NCBI GenBank assembly: GCA_002440805.1
Contig: DJVD01000179.1
Location: 1-12,876 of the forward strand
From: Chloroflexi bacterium UBA6265
Lineage (GTDB): Bacteria > Chloroflexota > Chloroflexia > Thermomicrobiales > UBA6265
Length of the DNA stretch: 12,876 nt
Reading direction: 5' to 3'
Positions 1-5,830 of the stretch are shown in pieces. A program made the translations under genes and the position numbers. Position 1 is the first letter of the stretch, and every line of letters starts with the position of its first letter. The notes under the pieces are model-generated. The model was not told the DNA's origin. It saw only the letters and a list, made by a program, of their open reading frames with translations, and searched no databases.

Positions 1-22
1 TCTACCACTGAGCCACTTCCGC
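1..22 (-). tRNA. 5' part of a tRNA gene, probably tRNA-Gly (cut by window edge)
   Basis: Read on the minus strand from position 22, the sequence begins GCGGAAG (acceptor stem), then T-G, then GCTC (D stem), AGTGGTA (D loop) and GA. This is the start of a tRNA. The GCGGAAG acceptor with this D arm is what bacterial tRNA-Gly genes usually show, but the anticodon lies outside the window, so the identity is inferred from the acceptor stem only. A near-consensus promoter at 52-80 reads into it, which supports a functional gene. Confidence 0.8.
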
Positions 23-51
23 ACACTCCTACCGTTTCCGGCAGCGAAGTG

Positions 52-80
52 AGTATAGGACAGCGGCAAAACAGTGTCAA
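52..80 (-). promoter_or_regulatory. Sigma70-type promoter of the left tRNA
   Basis: On the minus strand there is a perfect -35 hexamer TTGACA (80-75), a 17-bp spacer and a -10 hexamer TATACT (57-52). Transcription would start near position 45, about 20 nt before the tRNA acceptor stem at 22. Near-consensus boxes with ideal spacing are typical of stable-RNA promoters. Confidence 0.85.
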
Positions 81-314
81 GATGGTGCAGACGAGACGGT
101 TGGCACTGAACAAGCGGGTACTTCGTCTATCGCGGCGCGTGGCTGTAACCTTGCCCTGGGGACAATGACCCCAAAGATCGAGCCAGGATACGCGACCAAC
201 ATGCCGATGTCACGGACAGGTTGATCAGGTTCCAGCGGTACGGCACCACATCGACATCGCATTGTTTCGCCATGCAGGACGGTCAGACCAAACCTGACCC
301 ATCTCGTTCTCCAC
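81..314. other. Intergenic stretch, no supported gene
   Basis: This lies between the tRNA promoter and the small membrane-protein gene. Reading frames here are short, lack ribosome-binding sites and have compositions unlike the neighbouring genes. No clear hairpin terminator was found after the small gene. Confidence 0.5.
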
Positions 315-440
315 TTACCCGACGAGGTCGTGAAGCGCACCTCCGAGCACGACGAGGGCGACGCAGGCGATCAGGAGAAGGATGGTAGCACTGGCAATGG
401 CAATCAGAGCGCATCCCCCGATGTCTTCGAAGATATCCAT
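315..440 (-). CDS. Small single-pass membrane protein (41 aa), unknown function
   Basis: The 41-codon frame starts at an ATG at 440 and ends at TAA. A Shine-Dalgarno GAAAGG lies 7 nt before the ATG. The protein has a short acidic N-terminus (MDIFED), then an almost unbroken hydrophobic run from about residue 8 to 35 (cluster ILLLIACVALVVL), and ends in HDLVG. It should therefore cross the membrane once. It lies downstream of terC on the same strand, 299 bp away, so it may belong to the same metal-responsive transcript, but no read-through evidence can be seen. Its start region resembles that of terC (see findings). No family is recognised. The hydrophobic pattern plus the ribosome-binding site make it more credible than the longer frame (283-708) that overlaps it. 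Confidence 0.6.
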   Translation of the reverse strand: MDIFEDIGGCALIAIASATILLLIACVALVVLGGALHDLVG

Positions 441-739
441 GTGCGTTCCTTTCTATCACTGGCCAATGAAGCTGTACGTTGCTCGACTCAGCAAGGCTCG
501 AGGTACGGTGCTCGGCCAGCTGGCCGGGCGTGAACGTAATCGGAGAGGCGTCACTGCCCGTCGGCAAGATCAGGGCATCGGCGCTGCATCGTCGAACGAC
601 GGGCGGCTGGAGTCCGCTTGCGGATTTGCCACCCCTCCGGTCCCGTCCTGCTCCAAGTAGGGCCTTGTTGCCAAGCCGGATCCAGGCACCGGTTGCGTTG
701 CGTCCCATGGGATTCACCTCGGTGGCCGATGGCCGATCG
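441..739. other. Gap between terC and the small membrane-protein gene
   Basis: No gene is confidently supported in these 299 bp. On the minus strand a frame open from an ATG at 708, preceded by GAGGTG, runs to 283 (141 codons). It is Arg/Ser/Gly-rich, matches nothing recognised and runs out of frame through the better supported small membrane-protein gene. No T-tailed hairpin was found after terC, so read-through into the small gene is possible. Confidence 0.4.
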
Positions 740-1780
740 TCATCCGGTCGGGGGAGCGGAGGTTCTGGAGGAGCCGAGAAACCCCCACACGGGTTCAAGT
801 GCGGCGTTCTCGCTCTCCGTGGCGACGCGGAACGGCGGTTCCGTTGGGGTGGGCAGGGCAGCCGGATCCTGTCCGCGCGTGGCTCGCAGGCTGGCGAGGA
901 TCGAGACGGTAATGAGTGTGACGACTACCGCCAGGGAAAGGGTAGTGGGGATGTAAAAGATGTCGATCTTAAGGAGCATCTTGATCCCGACCCAGATCAG
1001 CACCAGGGCCAGACCGATCTTCAGATAGATGAAGCGGTGAATGAGATCGGCCAGCAGGAAATACATCGCCCGCAGCCCCAGGATCGCGAAGGCGTTGGCA
1101 GTGAAGACGAGGAATACTTCGTCGGTGACGGCGAAGATCGCCGGAATGGAGTCCACTGCGAAGACGATATCGGTCGCCTCAACCAGGACGAGAACCGCAA
1201 GCAATGGGGTGGCCAGCAATACGCCGCCACGGCGGACCAGCAACTTTTGGCCGTGATAGGCGTCCGTCATCGGTATGAAACGTCGAAACACCCGCAGCAC
1301 CGCGGACTTCGCCGGGTCAAGGTGTTCGTTACGCTGCCGGATCATGCGGTAGCCGGTATAGAGCAGGAAGGCAGCGAAGACGTAGAGGATCCAGGAGAAG
1401 TTCTGGATCAACACGGCACCAGCCGCGATGAAGATGCCGCGGAAAACCAGGGCACCCAACACCCCCAGGAACAGCACCCGATGCTGGATCTCCCGAGGGA
1501 CGGCGAAGAAGCTGAAGATAATCGCCCAAACGAAGACGTTGTCGACCGCAAGTGATTTCTCGATGAGGTAGCCGGCGAAGTACTGCTGCCCGAACTCCGC
1601 ACCCCAAACAGACCAGATGATTGCCCCGAACGCGACACCGAAGGCAACCCACACTGCTGACCACGCTGCTGCCTCTCTCACGCCGATCACGTGCGCGCGA
1701 CGATGGGCGAACAGGTCAATGGCGAGCATTACCACGATGAAGGCCAACACTGCGGCCCAGACCCAGAATGAGATATCCAT
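740..1780 (-). CDS. terC: TerC/Alx-family membrane protein, likely Mn2+ (metal ion) exporter
   Basis: This 346-residue integral membrane protein belongs to the TerC family (Pfam TerC; E. coli Alx and B. subtilis YceF/YkoY relatives), several members of which export manganese. It shows the acidic family motifs inside membrane segments: E74 and D80-N81 in LIEKSLAVDNVF, and E201, D204, D210 in EATDIVFAVDS. About eight or nine hydrophobic helices span residues 4-300. The last ~45 residues form a Pro/Ser/Glu-rich soluble tail that is probably cytoplasmic and poorly conserved. The start is set by GGAAAGG 7 nt before the ATG at 1780. The gene follows a long leader with a putative yybP-ykoY riboswitch, the usual RNA partner of this family, which argues for manganese as the ligand and substrate. 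The older name, tellurite resistance, is less likely to describe its job. Confidence 0.9.
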   Translation of the reverse strand: MDISFWVWAAVLAFIVVMLAIDLFAHRRAHVIGVREAAAWSAVWVAFGVAFGAIIWSVWGAEFGQQYFAGYLIEKSLAVDNVFVWAIIFSFFAVPREIQHRVLFLGVLGALVFRGIFIAAGAVLIQNFSWILYVFAAFLLYTGYRMIRQRNEHLDPAKSAVLRVFRRFIPMTDAYHGQKLLVRRGGVLLATPLLAVLVLVEATDIVFAVDSIPAIFAVTDEVFLVFTANAFAILGLRAMYFLLADLIHRFIYLKIGLALVLIWVGIKMLLKIDIFYIPTTLSLAVVVTLITVSILASLRATRGQDPAALPTPTEPPFRVATESENAALEPVWGFLGSSRTSAPPTG

Positions 1781-1838
1781 TTCACAACCTTTCCATTTAG
1801 TTCGCTGTTGGTGTGGTTAGTTCCCGGCGTGACCGGTA

Positions 1839-1860
1839 TGCCGGTGCGTTGCAGCCGGCA
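1839..1860 (-). other. Possible hairpin in the terC leader
   Basis: TGCCGG and CCGGCA arms (6 bp, 10-nt loop) face each other about 60 nt before the terC start. There is no T-tract, so it is not a terminator. It may stabilise the leader RNA or be incidental in GC-rich DNA. Confidence 0.3.
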
Positions 1861-1879
1861 CCGATCCTGTGTAAATCGA

Positions 1880-2092
1880 TCAGTCCCGAGGGCGGCCAAC
1901 CCGATCAGCCAGGATACGCACCGGCACCAGGGCCTCGGTGGGGGAGGGATGGGGGCTTTGCTGCCGGAGGTCGGGGGCACCGCTGTCCCGGGAAGGGCGC
2001 GCCGTAAGGCACTCCAGGAAACGGGACAGCGGGTAGTGGACACGGCGTCCCCTCGAGTCGTCCGCCCGGCGCTGCAGAATTCGCGTGTGCAT
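1880..2092 (-). CDS. Leader ORF of 70 codons between the riboswitch and terC, unknown
   Basis: The frame begins at an ATG at 2092 and reaches TGA at 1880, 99 bp before terC. A very strong Shine-Dalgarno sequence AAGGAGG lies 9 nt upstream. A second ATG at 2098 sits too close to it and is out of frame. The predicted protein is rich in Arg, Pro and Ser (start MHTRILQRRADDSRGRR), has no hydrophobic segment and matches no family I recognise. Because it follows the terminator hairpin, it would be made only when the switch lets transcription pass. It could be a real small basic protein, a leader peptide coupling translation to terC, or a chance frame beside an SD-like purine tract. Confidence 0.4.
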   Translation of the reverse strand: MHTRILQRRADDSRGRRVHYPLSRFLECLTARPSRDSGAPDLRQQSPHPSPTEALVPVRILADRVGRPRD

Positions 2093-2122
2093 GGTACATG
2101 TCCTCCTTGCGGCCGGGGACAC

Positions 2123-2160
2123 AAAAAACCCCGGCTGCATCCTTAATGGATGAGCCAGGG
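2123..2160 (-). terminator. Intrinsic terminator, expression platform of the riboswitch
   Basis: On the minus strand, CCCTGGCT-CATCC (2160-2148) pairs with GGATG-(bulged C)-AGCCGGGG (2142-2129) around an ATTAA loop, and six T residues follow directly (2128-2123). The stem has about 13 pairs with one bulge and one G-T pair. It sits between the aptamer and terC, and its 5' arm shares CCCTG (2160-2156) with the predicted P1 stem of the aptamer. Aptamer closure and terminator formation therefore exclude each other. Confidence 0.8.
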
Positions 2161-2265
2161 TCTGGCCATGCGAACCTTCTGCTCGCTTCCGGTGCCGGTG
2201 CGGATCACCGCACGGATTGACGACTACCGGTCAGCCTCTGGATGAGGCCTGGGATACTCCCCCTG
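2156..2265 (-). promoter_or_regulatory. Putative yybP-ykoY manganese riboswitch upstream of terC
   Basis: The transcript from the promoter at 2274-2301 begins near 2268 and immediately shows CAGGG followed by GGAGTA, matching the conserved GGGGAGUA element of yybP-ykoY aptamers. Near the 3' end it shows CCAGACC followed by CCTG, matching the AGACC element that joins P1. The P1 arms are CAGGG (2265-2261) and CCCTG (2160-2156). Between them are local hairpins: GCCTC-ATCCA-GAGGC, TGCGG-TGAT-CCGCA and GCGA...TCGC. The class senses Mn2+ and usually controls TerC-type and other manganese exporters, as here. The call rests on these elements and on the gene it controls. No covariance model was run, and the second internal loop is less typical than the first. 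Confidence 0.7.
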
Positions 2266-2273
2266 TTTCACTA

Positions 2274-2301
2274 ATGATATATAACGTAAACCTCCTGTCA
2301 A
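2274..2301 (-). promoter_or_regulatory. Promoter of the riboswitch-terC transcript
   Basis: On the minus strand there is a consensus -35 TTGACA (2301-2296), a 16-bp spacer and a -10 TATCAT (2279-2274). The expected start near 2268 lies just before the first P1 arm of the aptamer, as in other riboswitch leaders. Confidence 0.8.
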
Positions 2302-2412
2302 GGTTTTGCGAGGACGTCTGTAACGTAGCGCAGGAAAGTGTCGCTACAACCGGCGCACCAATCAACGCACAGTGAAAACTGCACGCCCAATCCTCTTGCC
2401 GCTGGCGTTCGC
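2302..2412. other. Short intergenic spacer after the cupin gene
   Basis: A weak inverted repeat, GTAGCG (2325-2330) and CGCTAC (2342-2347) with an 11-nt loop, lies between the cupin stop and the terC promoter. It has no T-tract on either side. It could end or protect the cupin transcript, but this is uncertain. Confidence 0.3.
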
Positions 2413-2811
2413 TTACGTGGGCCGGCCGAGATACTCCTCATCGGTCACCAGTATGCCCCAGTCGGTGCCGGGGCCGTTCTCCGGGAGCCGCAGCATTGCC
2501 ACATGTGCCATGAACCGATTGGGAGCAGCGCCATGCCAGTGATTTTCACCTGGCTCGAAGAACACTACATCGCCCGCGCGAACGAGTTCGACGTGTCCGC
2601 CTTCTCGCTGGACGCGGCCTTCGCCTTCGAGGATGTATATCGTCTGGCCCAGCGGATGTCGATGCCAGGCGGTGCGTGCTGCCGGCGTGAAATGCACCAC
2701 TGCGGCATTCATTCCGGAACCCTCCACCGCGATGGAATCGACATAGACGTCACCCGTGAACCATTCGGGTGATCCTTTTGAGGTCGGCATTTGGCTTCTG
2801 ATGATCTTCAT
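2413..2811 (-). CDS. Cupin-domain protein (single-domain, metal-binding)
   Basis: A small cupin of 132 residues and one beta-barrel domain. Cupin motif 1 is seen as H50-R-H52 with Q56 where many cupins have Glu, then G at the end of ILEGEG. Motif 2 is seen as EPGENHWHG with H91 and H93. These residues would hold one divalent metal. The H-x-H...Q...H pattern is common in small cupins related to (R)-mandelonitrile lyase-like and quercetinase-like proteins, but the substrate cannot be read from the sequence. The gene follows the carboxymuconolactone decarboxylase-family gene by 26 bp in the same direction, with GAGGAG about 8 nt before the ATG. The two are a frequent pair and probably act in one oxidative or detoxifying step. 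Confidence 0.85.
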   Translation of the reverse strand: MKIIRSQMPTSKGSPEWFTGDVYVDSIAVEGSGMNAAVVHFTPAARTAWHRHPLGQTIYILEGEGRVQREGGHVELVRAGDVVFFEPGENHWHGAAPNRFMAHVAMLRLPENGPGTDWGILVTDEEYLGRPT

Positions 2812-2837
2812 TCCAGGCTCTCCTCATTCAATCGATG

Positions 2838-3170
2838 TTACGATTCTTGGCGATTTGCCAACACACCCCGAGCGATTGTCGTTGCCGTTACTGCGCACGG
2901 CCAGCCGGCATAAAACGCAAGATGAGTGAACATCTCGAACAGTTCCGCTTCGGTGACACCGTTATTCAGCGCCCGGCCGATGTGGCTTTTGAGTTCATTC
3001 GTGCGATACCCGGCTACCAGCGCGGCCACGGTGATCATGCTGCGATCCCGGGGAGAGAGTTGCTCACGCGCCCACACATCGCCGAAAAGCACCTCGTCGG
3101 TCAGGTCGGCCAGTTTGGGATTGATATCGCCAAACATACCGCGGGCTACCCGATTCGTTTCTTCAGTCAT
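2838..3170 (-). CDS. Carboxymuconolactone decarboxylase / AhpD-like family protein
   Basis: A 110-residue all-helical protein of the CMD family (COG0599). The family signature is visible in SPRDRSMITVAALVAG (about residues 39-54), followed by the helix with ELKSHIGRALNNGVT and the segment HLAFYAGWP. The AhpD redox motif CxxC is absent: only one Cys, in GWPCAV, is present. It is therefore not an AhpD-type peroxidase partner by the usual mechanism. Its real substrate is unknown, and true gamma-carboxymuconolactone decarboxylase activity is only one option. The start is supported by GAGGGAG ahead of the ATG. It is the first gene of a two-gene operon with the cupin. Confidence 0.88.
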   Translation of the reverse strand: MTEETNRVARGMFGDINPKLADLTDEVLFGDVWAREQLSPRDRSMITVAALVAGYRTNELKSHIGRALNNGVTEAELFEMFTHLAFYAGWPCAVTATTIARGVLANRQES

Positions 3171-3414
3171 TGGAACTCCCTCTACGATCCAGCCACGATT
3201 CAGTGTCTGTACTGTGCCGTATTGAGCGCGACGGGGGAAGGCAGATGCTCCAGCATTCTTGCCGCATAATCCACCGCTCCGGATGATTGTGTCCGGTCAC
3301 CCTGTACACCAGTGACACCTTGGCATATACTGTACGTACGTCTTGTTGTCAGCGAATTGGGGATTCGCGCATCGTGGCGTTTTCCTGATTTGCATGACCG
3401 TATCGGAGAGACGA
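3171..3414. other. Divergent intergenic region between the CMD-cupin operon and ftsK
   Basis: This 244-bp stretch must contain the promoters of both flanking units. On the plus strand a tentative promoter lies at 3303-3331, overlapped by an inverted repeat GTCAC (3296-3300) / GTGAC (3312-3316). An 8-bp palindrome GTACGTAC sits where transcription would start. No convincing minus-strand promoter for the CMD gene was picked. Reading frames in it have no support. Confidence 0.5.
3303..3331 (+). promoter_or_regulatory. Tentative ftsK promoter
   Basis: The -10 TATACT (3326-3331) is good. The -35 at 17-bp spacing is TGTACA (3303-3308), only four of six matches to consensus. Transcription would start about 75 nt before the ftsK ATG. 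Confidence 0.35.
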
Positions 3415-5682
3415 ATGGCGACTCAAACCCGCGCTCAGGGCACCGCCACACGCAAGAAACCAGCCTCAAGGAAGAAGCCGGTTGCTACACAGCCTTCCGG
3501 GCTCTCGCTGTGGGCCATACGGACACGGGCCTTCGTGCAGGGGGCAATCCCGCAGTTGGAAATGAGCGACCGGTTCAAGCGCGAACTGGTGGGCGGCGGC
3601 TTTGCCATGCTTGCACTGATCAGCAGTTGGTCACTGGGTCGCGGTGCCAAAGACGGCGCACTCGTTGAATGGTGGGGGCATGTGCTCTCAGCCACCTTCG
3701 GTAATGCCGGGTTCCTGGTGCCGGTATTTGCGGTGCTGATCGCCGTGCGCGCATTTATGGTGACTGATGGCCCGATATTGCTATTCCGCCACTATTTCGG
3801 CGGCGCCGCATTCATCCTCGGTGTCACTGGACTACTCTCCGCTGGTGATAACGGCGGTGCGATCGGCAATGTCGCATCCGATCTGATGACCGGGCTTGTC
3901 GGTCAATTCTTCACCGGTGTGCTGCAGTTTGGCCTCGGCATTCTCGCTGTCTTCCTGTTGTCGGGTCATGATCTCGGCTCCTTCGAGCAGGAGATTCGTC
4001 GCCTCTGGCCAACTCGTGAGCGCAAGCCCGATCAGCCTTCGATCGATGCCAGCAAAACGATGAGCTTTGCGGTCGCGACTCCCGTGCGCACCTTGCCGGT
4101 GGCGCAGAAGAAGTCAGTGGCCGTCATCGCTGAGCCGGTGCATATGTCGCCGGTGATCAACCTGCCAGAAAAGCCGAAAGAGGGCAAGGTCACCTCCTCC
4201 TCATTGAAGGCTGTCGGCAAGAGCGAAAAGGCATTGCAGGCCGGCCTCCCTTTCCCGCTGCCGAGTCTCAGCGCCCTGCCGTACTACGAGCAGGTCACGC
4301 CAGATCCGCGCATGCTGGAGCTAAAGGCAGGCGTCATCGAAGACACACTGCTCAGCTTTAAGGTGGCAGCGAAAGTTCGGGAAATCAATCCCGGCCCGGC
4401 GGTGACCCAGTTCGCCCTTGAGCCTGGCAATGGCGTGAAGGTGCGACGGATTACGGAACTGCAGAATGATCTCGCCCTGGCGTTGGCGGCACAGAGTATT
4501 CGTGTAGAAGCGCCAATTCCCGGCATGGCGCGGGTGGGAATCGAAATCCCGAATCCGCAGATTGCCACGGTTGGCTTGCGCGAGGTTTTGGAATCGCCTG
4601 CCTTCAGCAAGACCAAGGCCAAGTTGCCGTTGCCGCTCGGTCGCGATGTGAATGGTCGCTACATCGTCGGCGATCTTACCAAGATGCCGCACCTGCTCAT
4701 TGCTGGTGCCACCGGTTCCGGAAAGTCCGTGTGTATTAACGGCATCATCAGCACACTTATCAGCATCAAGCAGCCGGACGAGCTTAAGTTGGTGATGATT
4801 GATCCGAAGATGGTGGAACTGGTAGGTTACAACGGTGTGCCGCACCTTAAGTGCCCGGTTGTGACCGAGATGGACAAGGTCGTTGGCGCCCTGCGCATGG
4901 TATTGCGCGAAATGAACCGCCGCTACGAACTCTTCAAGACGGTAGGCGTGCGCAACCTCGATGGCTATCGCACCTGGGCTTCCGATGAGCCTGAGGCCGA
5001 GAAGCTGCCGTACATGGTGGTGATCATCGATGAGCTCGCCGACCTGATGATGACAACCCCCGATGAAGTGGAAACACTCCTGGCTCGCCTGACGCAGATG
5101 GCCCGTGCGACCGGGATCCATATCATCATCGCCACACAGCGACCCTCGGTGAATGTGCTCACTGGCCTGATCAAGGCCAACGTCCCTGCCCGGATCGCGT
5201 TCGCGGTGTCATCGATGACAGATAGTCGCGTGGTGCTGGATATGCCCGGAGCCGAGCGCCTGCTTGGTCGCGGCGATATGCTCTACCTGCCGCCGGATGA
5301 ATCGAAGCCCAGCCGTGTTCAGGGCGCTTTTATCGACGACGAAGTGAAATCGATTGTTGATCATTGGAAAACCGTCTCGCCGGATCCTCATTACGATCCG
5401 GATTGGCTAAACCTGCCGAGTTCCGGTAAAGGCGCCGATTCCGGGGGCATGGGCACCGATTACGAGGTTGATGAGGACGAGCCGCTCTACCAGCAAGCAA
5501 TGGATGTGGTGCGCGCCCAGGGAACAGCCTCGGCCAGCATGCTGCAGCGACGATTGCGCATTGGCTACAACCGCGCCGCCCGTATCATCGAACAGATGGA
5601 GGAAGACGGCATGATCGGCCCGGCCGATGGCGCCAAGGGTCGGCCAGTGCTGGTGAGCTTCGAAACACCGGATCTCGATTAG
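3415..5682 (+). CDS. ftsK: DNA translocase FtsK/SpoIIIE
   Basis: A 755-residue membrane-anchored motor that pumps chromosomal DNA at the division septum. Start ATG 3415 was chosen because GGAGAG precedes it; the frame is open 24 codons further upstream without such a site. Domains in order: a basic N-tail (residues 1-50); four membrane helices (about 58-75, 96-115, 128-143, 160-183); a variable linker to about 300; and alpha/beta motor domains. Walker A GATGSGKS is at 431-438 and Walker B MVVIIDE is at 534-540. The C-terminal winged-helix gamma domain (about 688-752) normally reads polar DNA motifs and contacts XerD. The length is close to B. subtilis SpoIIIE and SftA-size relatives and lacks the long E. 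coli linker. It is the first gene of the plus-strand cluster; recR follows after 148 bp. Confidence 0.95.
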   Translation: MATQTRAQGTATRKKPASRKKPVATQPSGLSLWAIRTRAFVQGAIPQLEMSDRFKRELVGGGFAMLALISSWSLGRGAKDGALVEWWGHVLSATFGNAGFLVPVFAVLIAVRAFMVTDGPILLFRHYFGGAAFILGVTGLLSAGDNGGAIGNVASDLMTGLVGQFFTGVLQFGLGILAVFLLSGHDLGSFEQEIRRLWPTRERKPDQPSIDASKTMSFAVATPVRTLPVAQKKSVAVIAEPVHMSPVINLPEKPKEGKVTSSSLKAVGKSEKALQAGLPFPLPSLSALPYYEQVTPDPRMLELKAGVIEDTLLSFKVAAKVREINPGPAVTQFALEPGNGVKVRRITELQNDLALALAAQSIRVEAPIPGMARVGIEIPNPQIATVGLREVLESPAFSKTKAKLPLPLGRDVNGRYIVGDLTKMPHLLIAGATGSGKSVCINGIISTLISIKQPDELKLVMIDPKMVELVGYNGVPHLKCPVVTEMDKVVGALRMVLREMNRRYELFKTVGVRNLDGYRTWASDEPEAEKLPYMVVIIDELADLMMTTPDEVETLLARLTQMARATGIHIIIATQRPSVNVLTGLIKANVPARIAFAVSSMTDSRVVLDMPGAERLLGRGDMLYLPPDESKPSRVQGAFIDDEVKSIVDHWKTVSPDPHYDPDWLNLPSSGKGADSGGMGTDYEVDEDEPLYQQAMDVVRAQGTASASMLQRRLRIGYNRAARIIEQMEEDGMIGPADGAKGRPVLVSFETPDLD

Positions 5683-5699
5683 AGAGGTAACATCAGCGC

Positions 5700-5735
5700 A
5701 AGGGCCATGGTGGTAACGCTGTGGCCCTTTATCGT
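5700..5735 (+). terminator. Possible terminator after ftsK
   Basis: AAGGGCCA (5700-5707) and TGGCCCTT (5722-5729) form an 8-bp perfect stem around a 14-nt loop, followed by a weak T-rich end (TTAT). It lies just after the ftsK stop codon. The loop is long and the T-tract poor, so termination may be partial. Confidence 0.45.
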
Positions 5736-5782
5736 CCCGATGGCGTGATTTATGCGTAACATTTCGATAGCGGGACGGGTGG

Positions 5783-5793
5783 TAGAATAGAAT
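5783..5793 (+). promoter_or_regulatory. Candidate -10 element(s) for recR
   Basis: Two overlapping TAGAAT hexamers (5783-5788 and 5788-5793) lie about 40 nt before the recR start. The same hexamer serves as the -10 of the GNAT-gene promoter at 6488. No good -35 box is visible at 16-18 bp, so this is a weak call. Confidence 0.35.
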
Positions 5794-5830
5794 ACATGTT
5801 CGAGTATTTCGAGGCAGATTGGGGGTGTGA

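Noticed and set aside
479..1555. Long plus-strand open frame of about 358 codons opposite terC
   Set aside because: It is antisense to a clear TerC protein, has a highly polar Asp/Glu/Gln/Arg-rich composition and shows no domain. It is a shadow of the GC-rich membrane gene.
1729..2124. Minus-strand frame of 131 codons across the terC leader and start
   Set aside because: It runs through the terC start in another frame, and its ATG at 2124 lies inside the loop of the GCCGGGG/CCCCGGC hairpin with no ribosome-binding site. The 70-codon frame from 2092 is better supported.
2111..2136. Second hairpin GCCGGGG / CCCCGGC enclosing the T-tract of the riboswitch terminator
   Set aside because: It competes with the terminator, but its T-rich segment is in the loop and no T-tract follows it. 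It was not listed as a separate terminator, though it could act as an anti-terminator.
2338..2772. Plus-strand frame of 144 codons
   Set aside because: Antisense to the cupin gene, which carries both cupin motifs. No ribosome-binding site or family match.
4321..5121. Minus-strand frame of 266 codons inside ftsK
   Set aside because: Antisense to the motor domain of FtsK. Its His/Leu/Arg-rich composition is typical of an antisense shadow.
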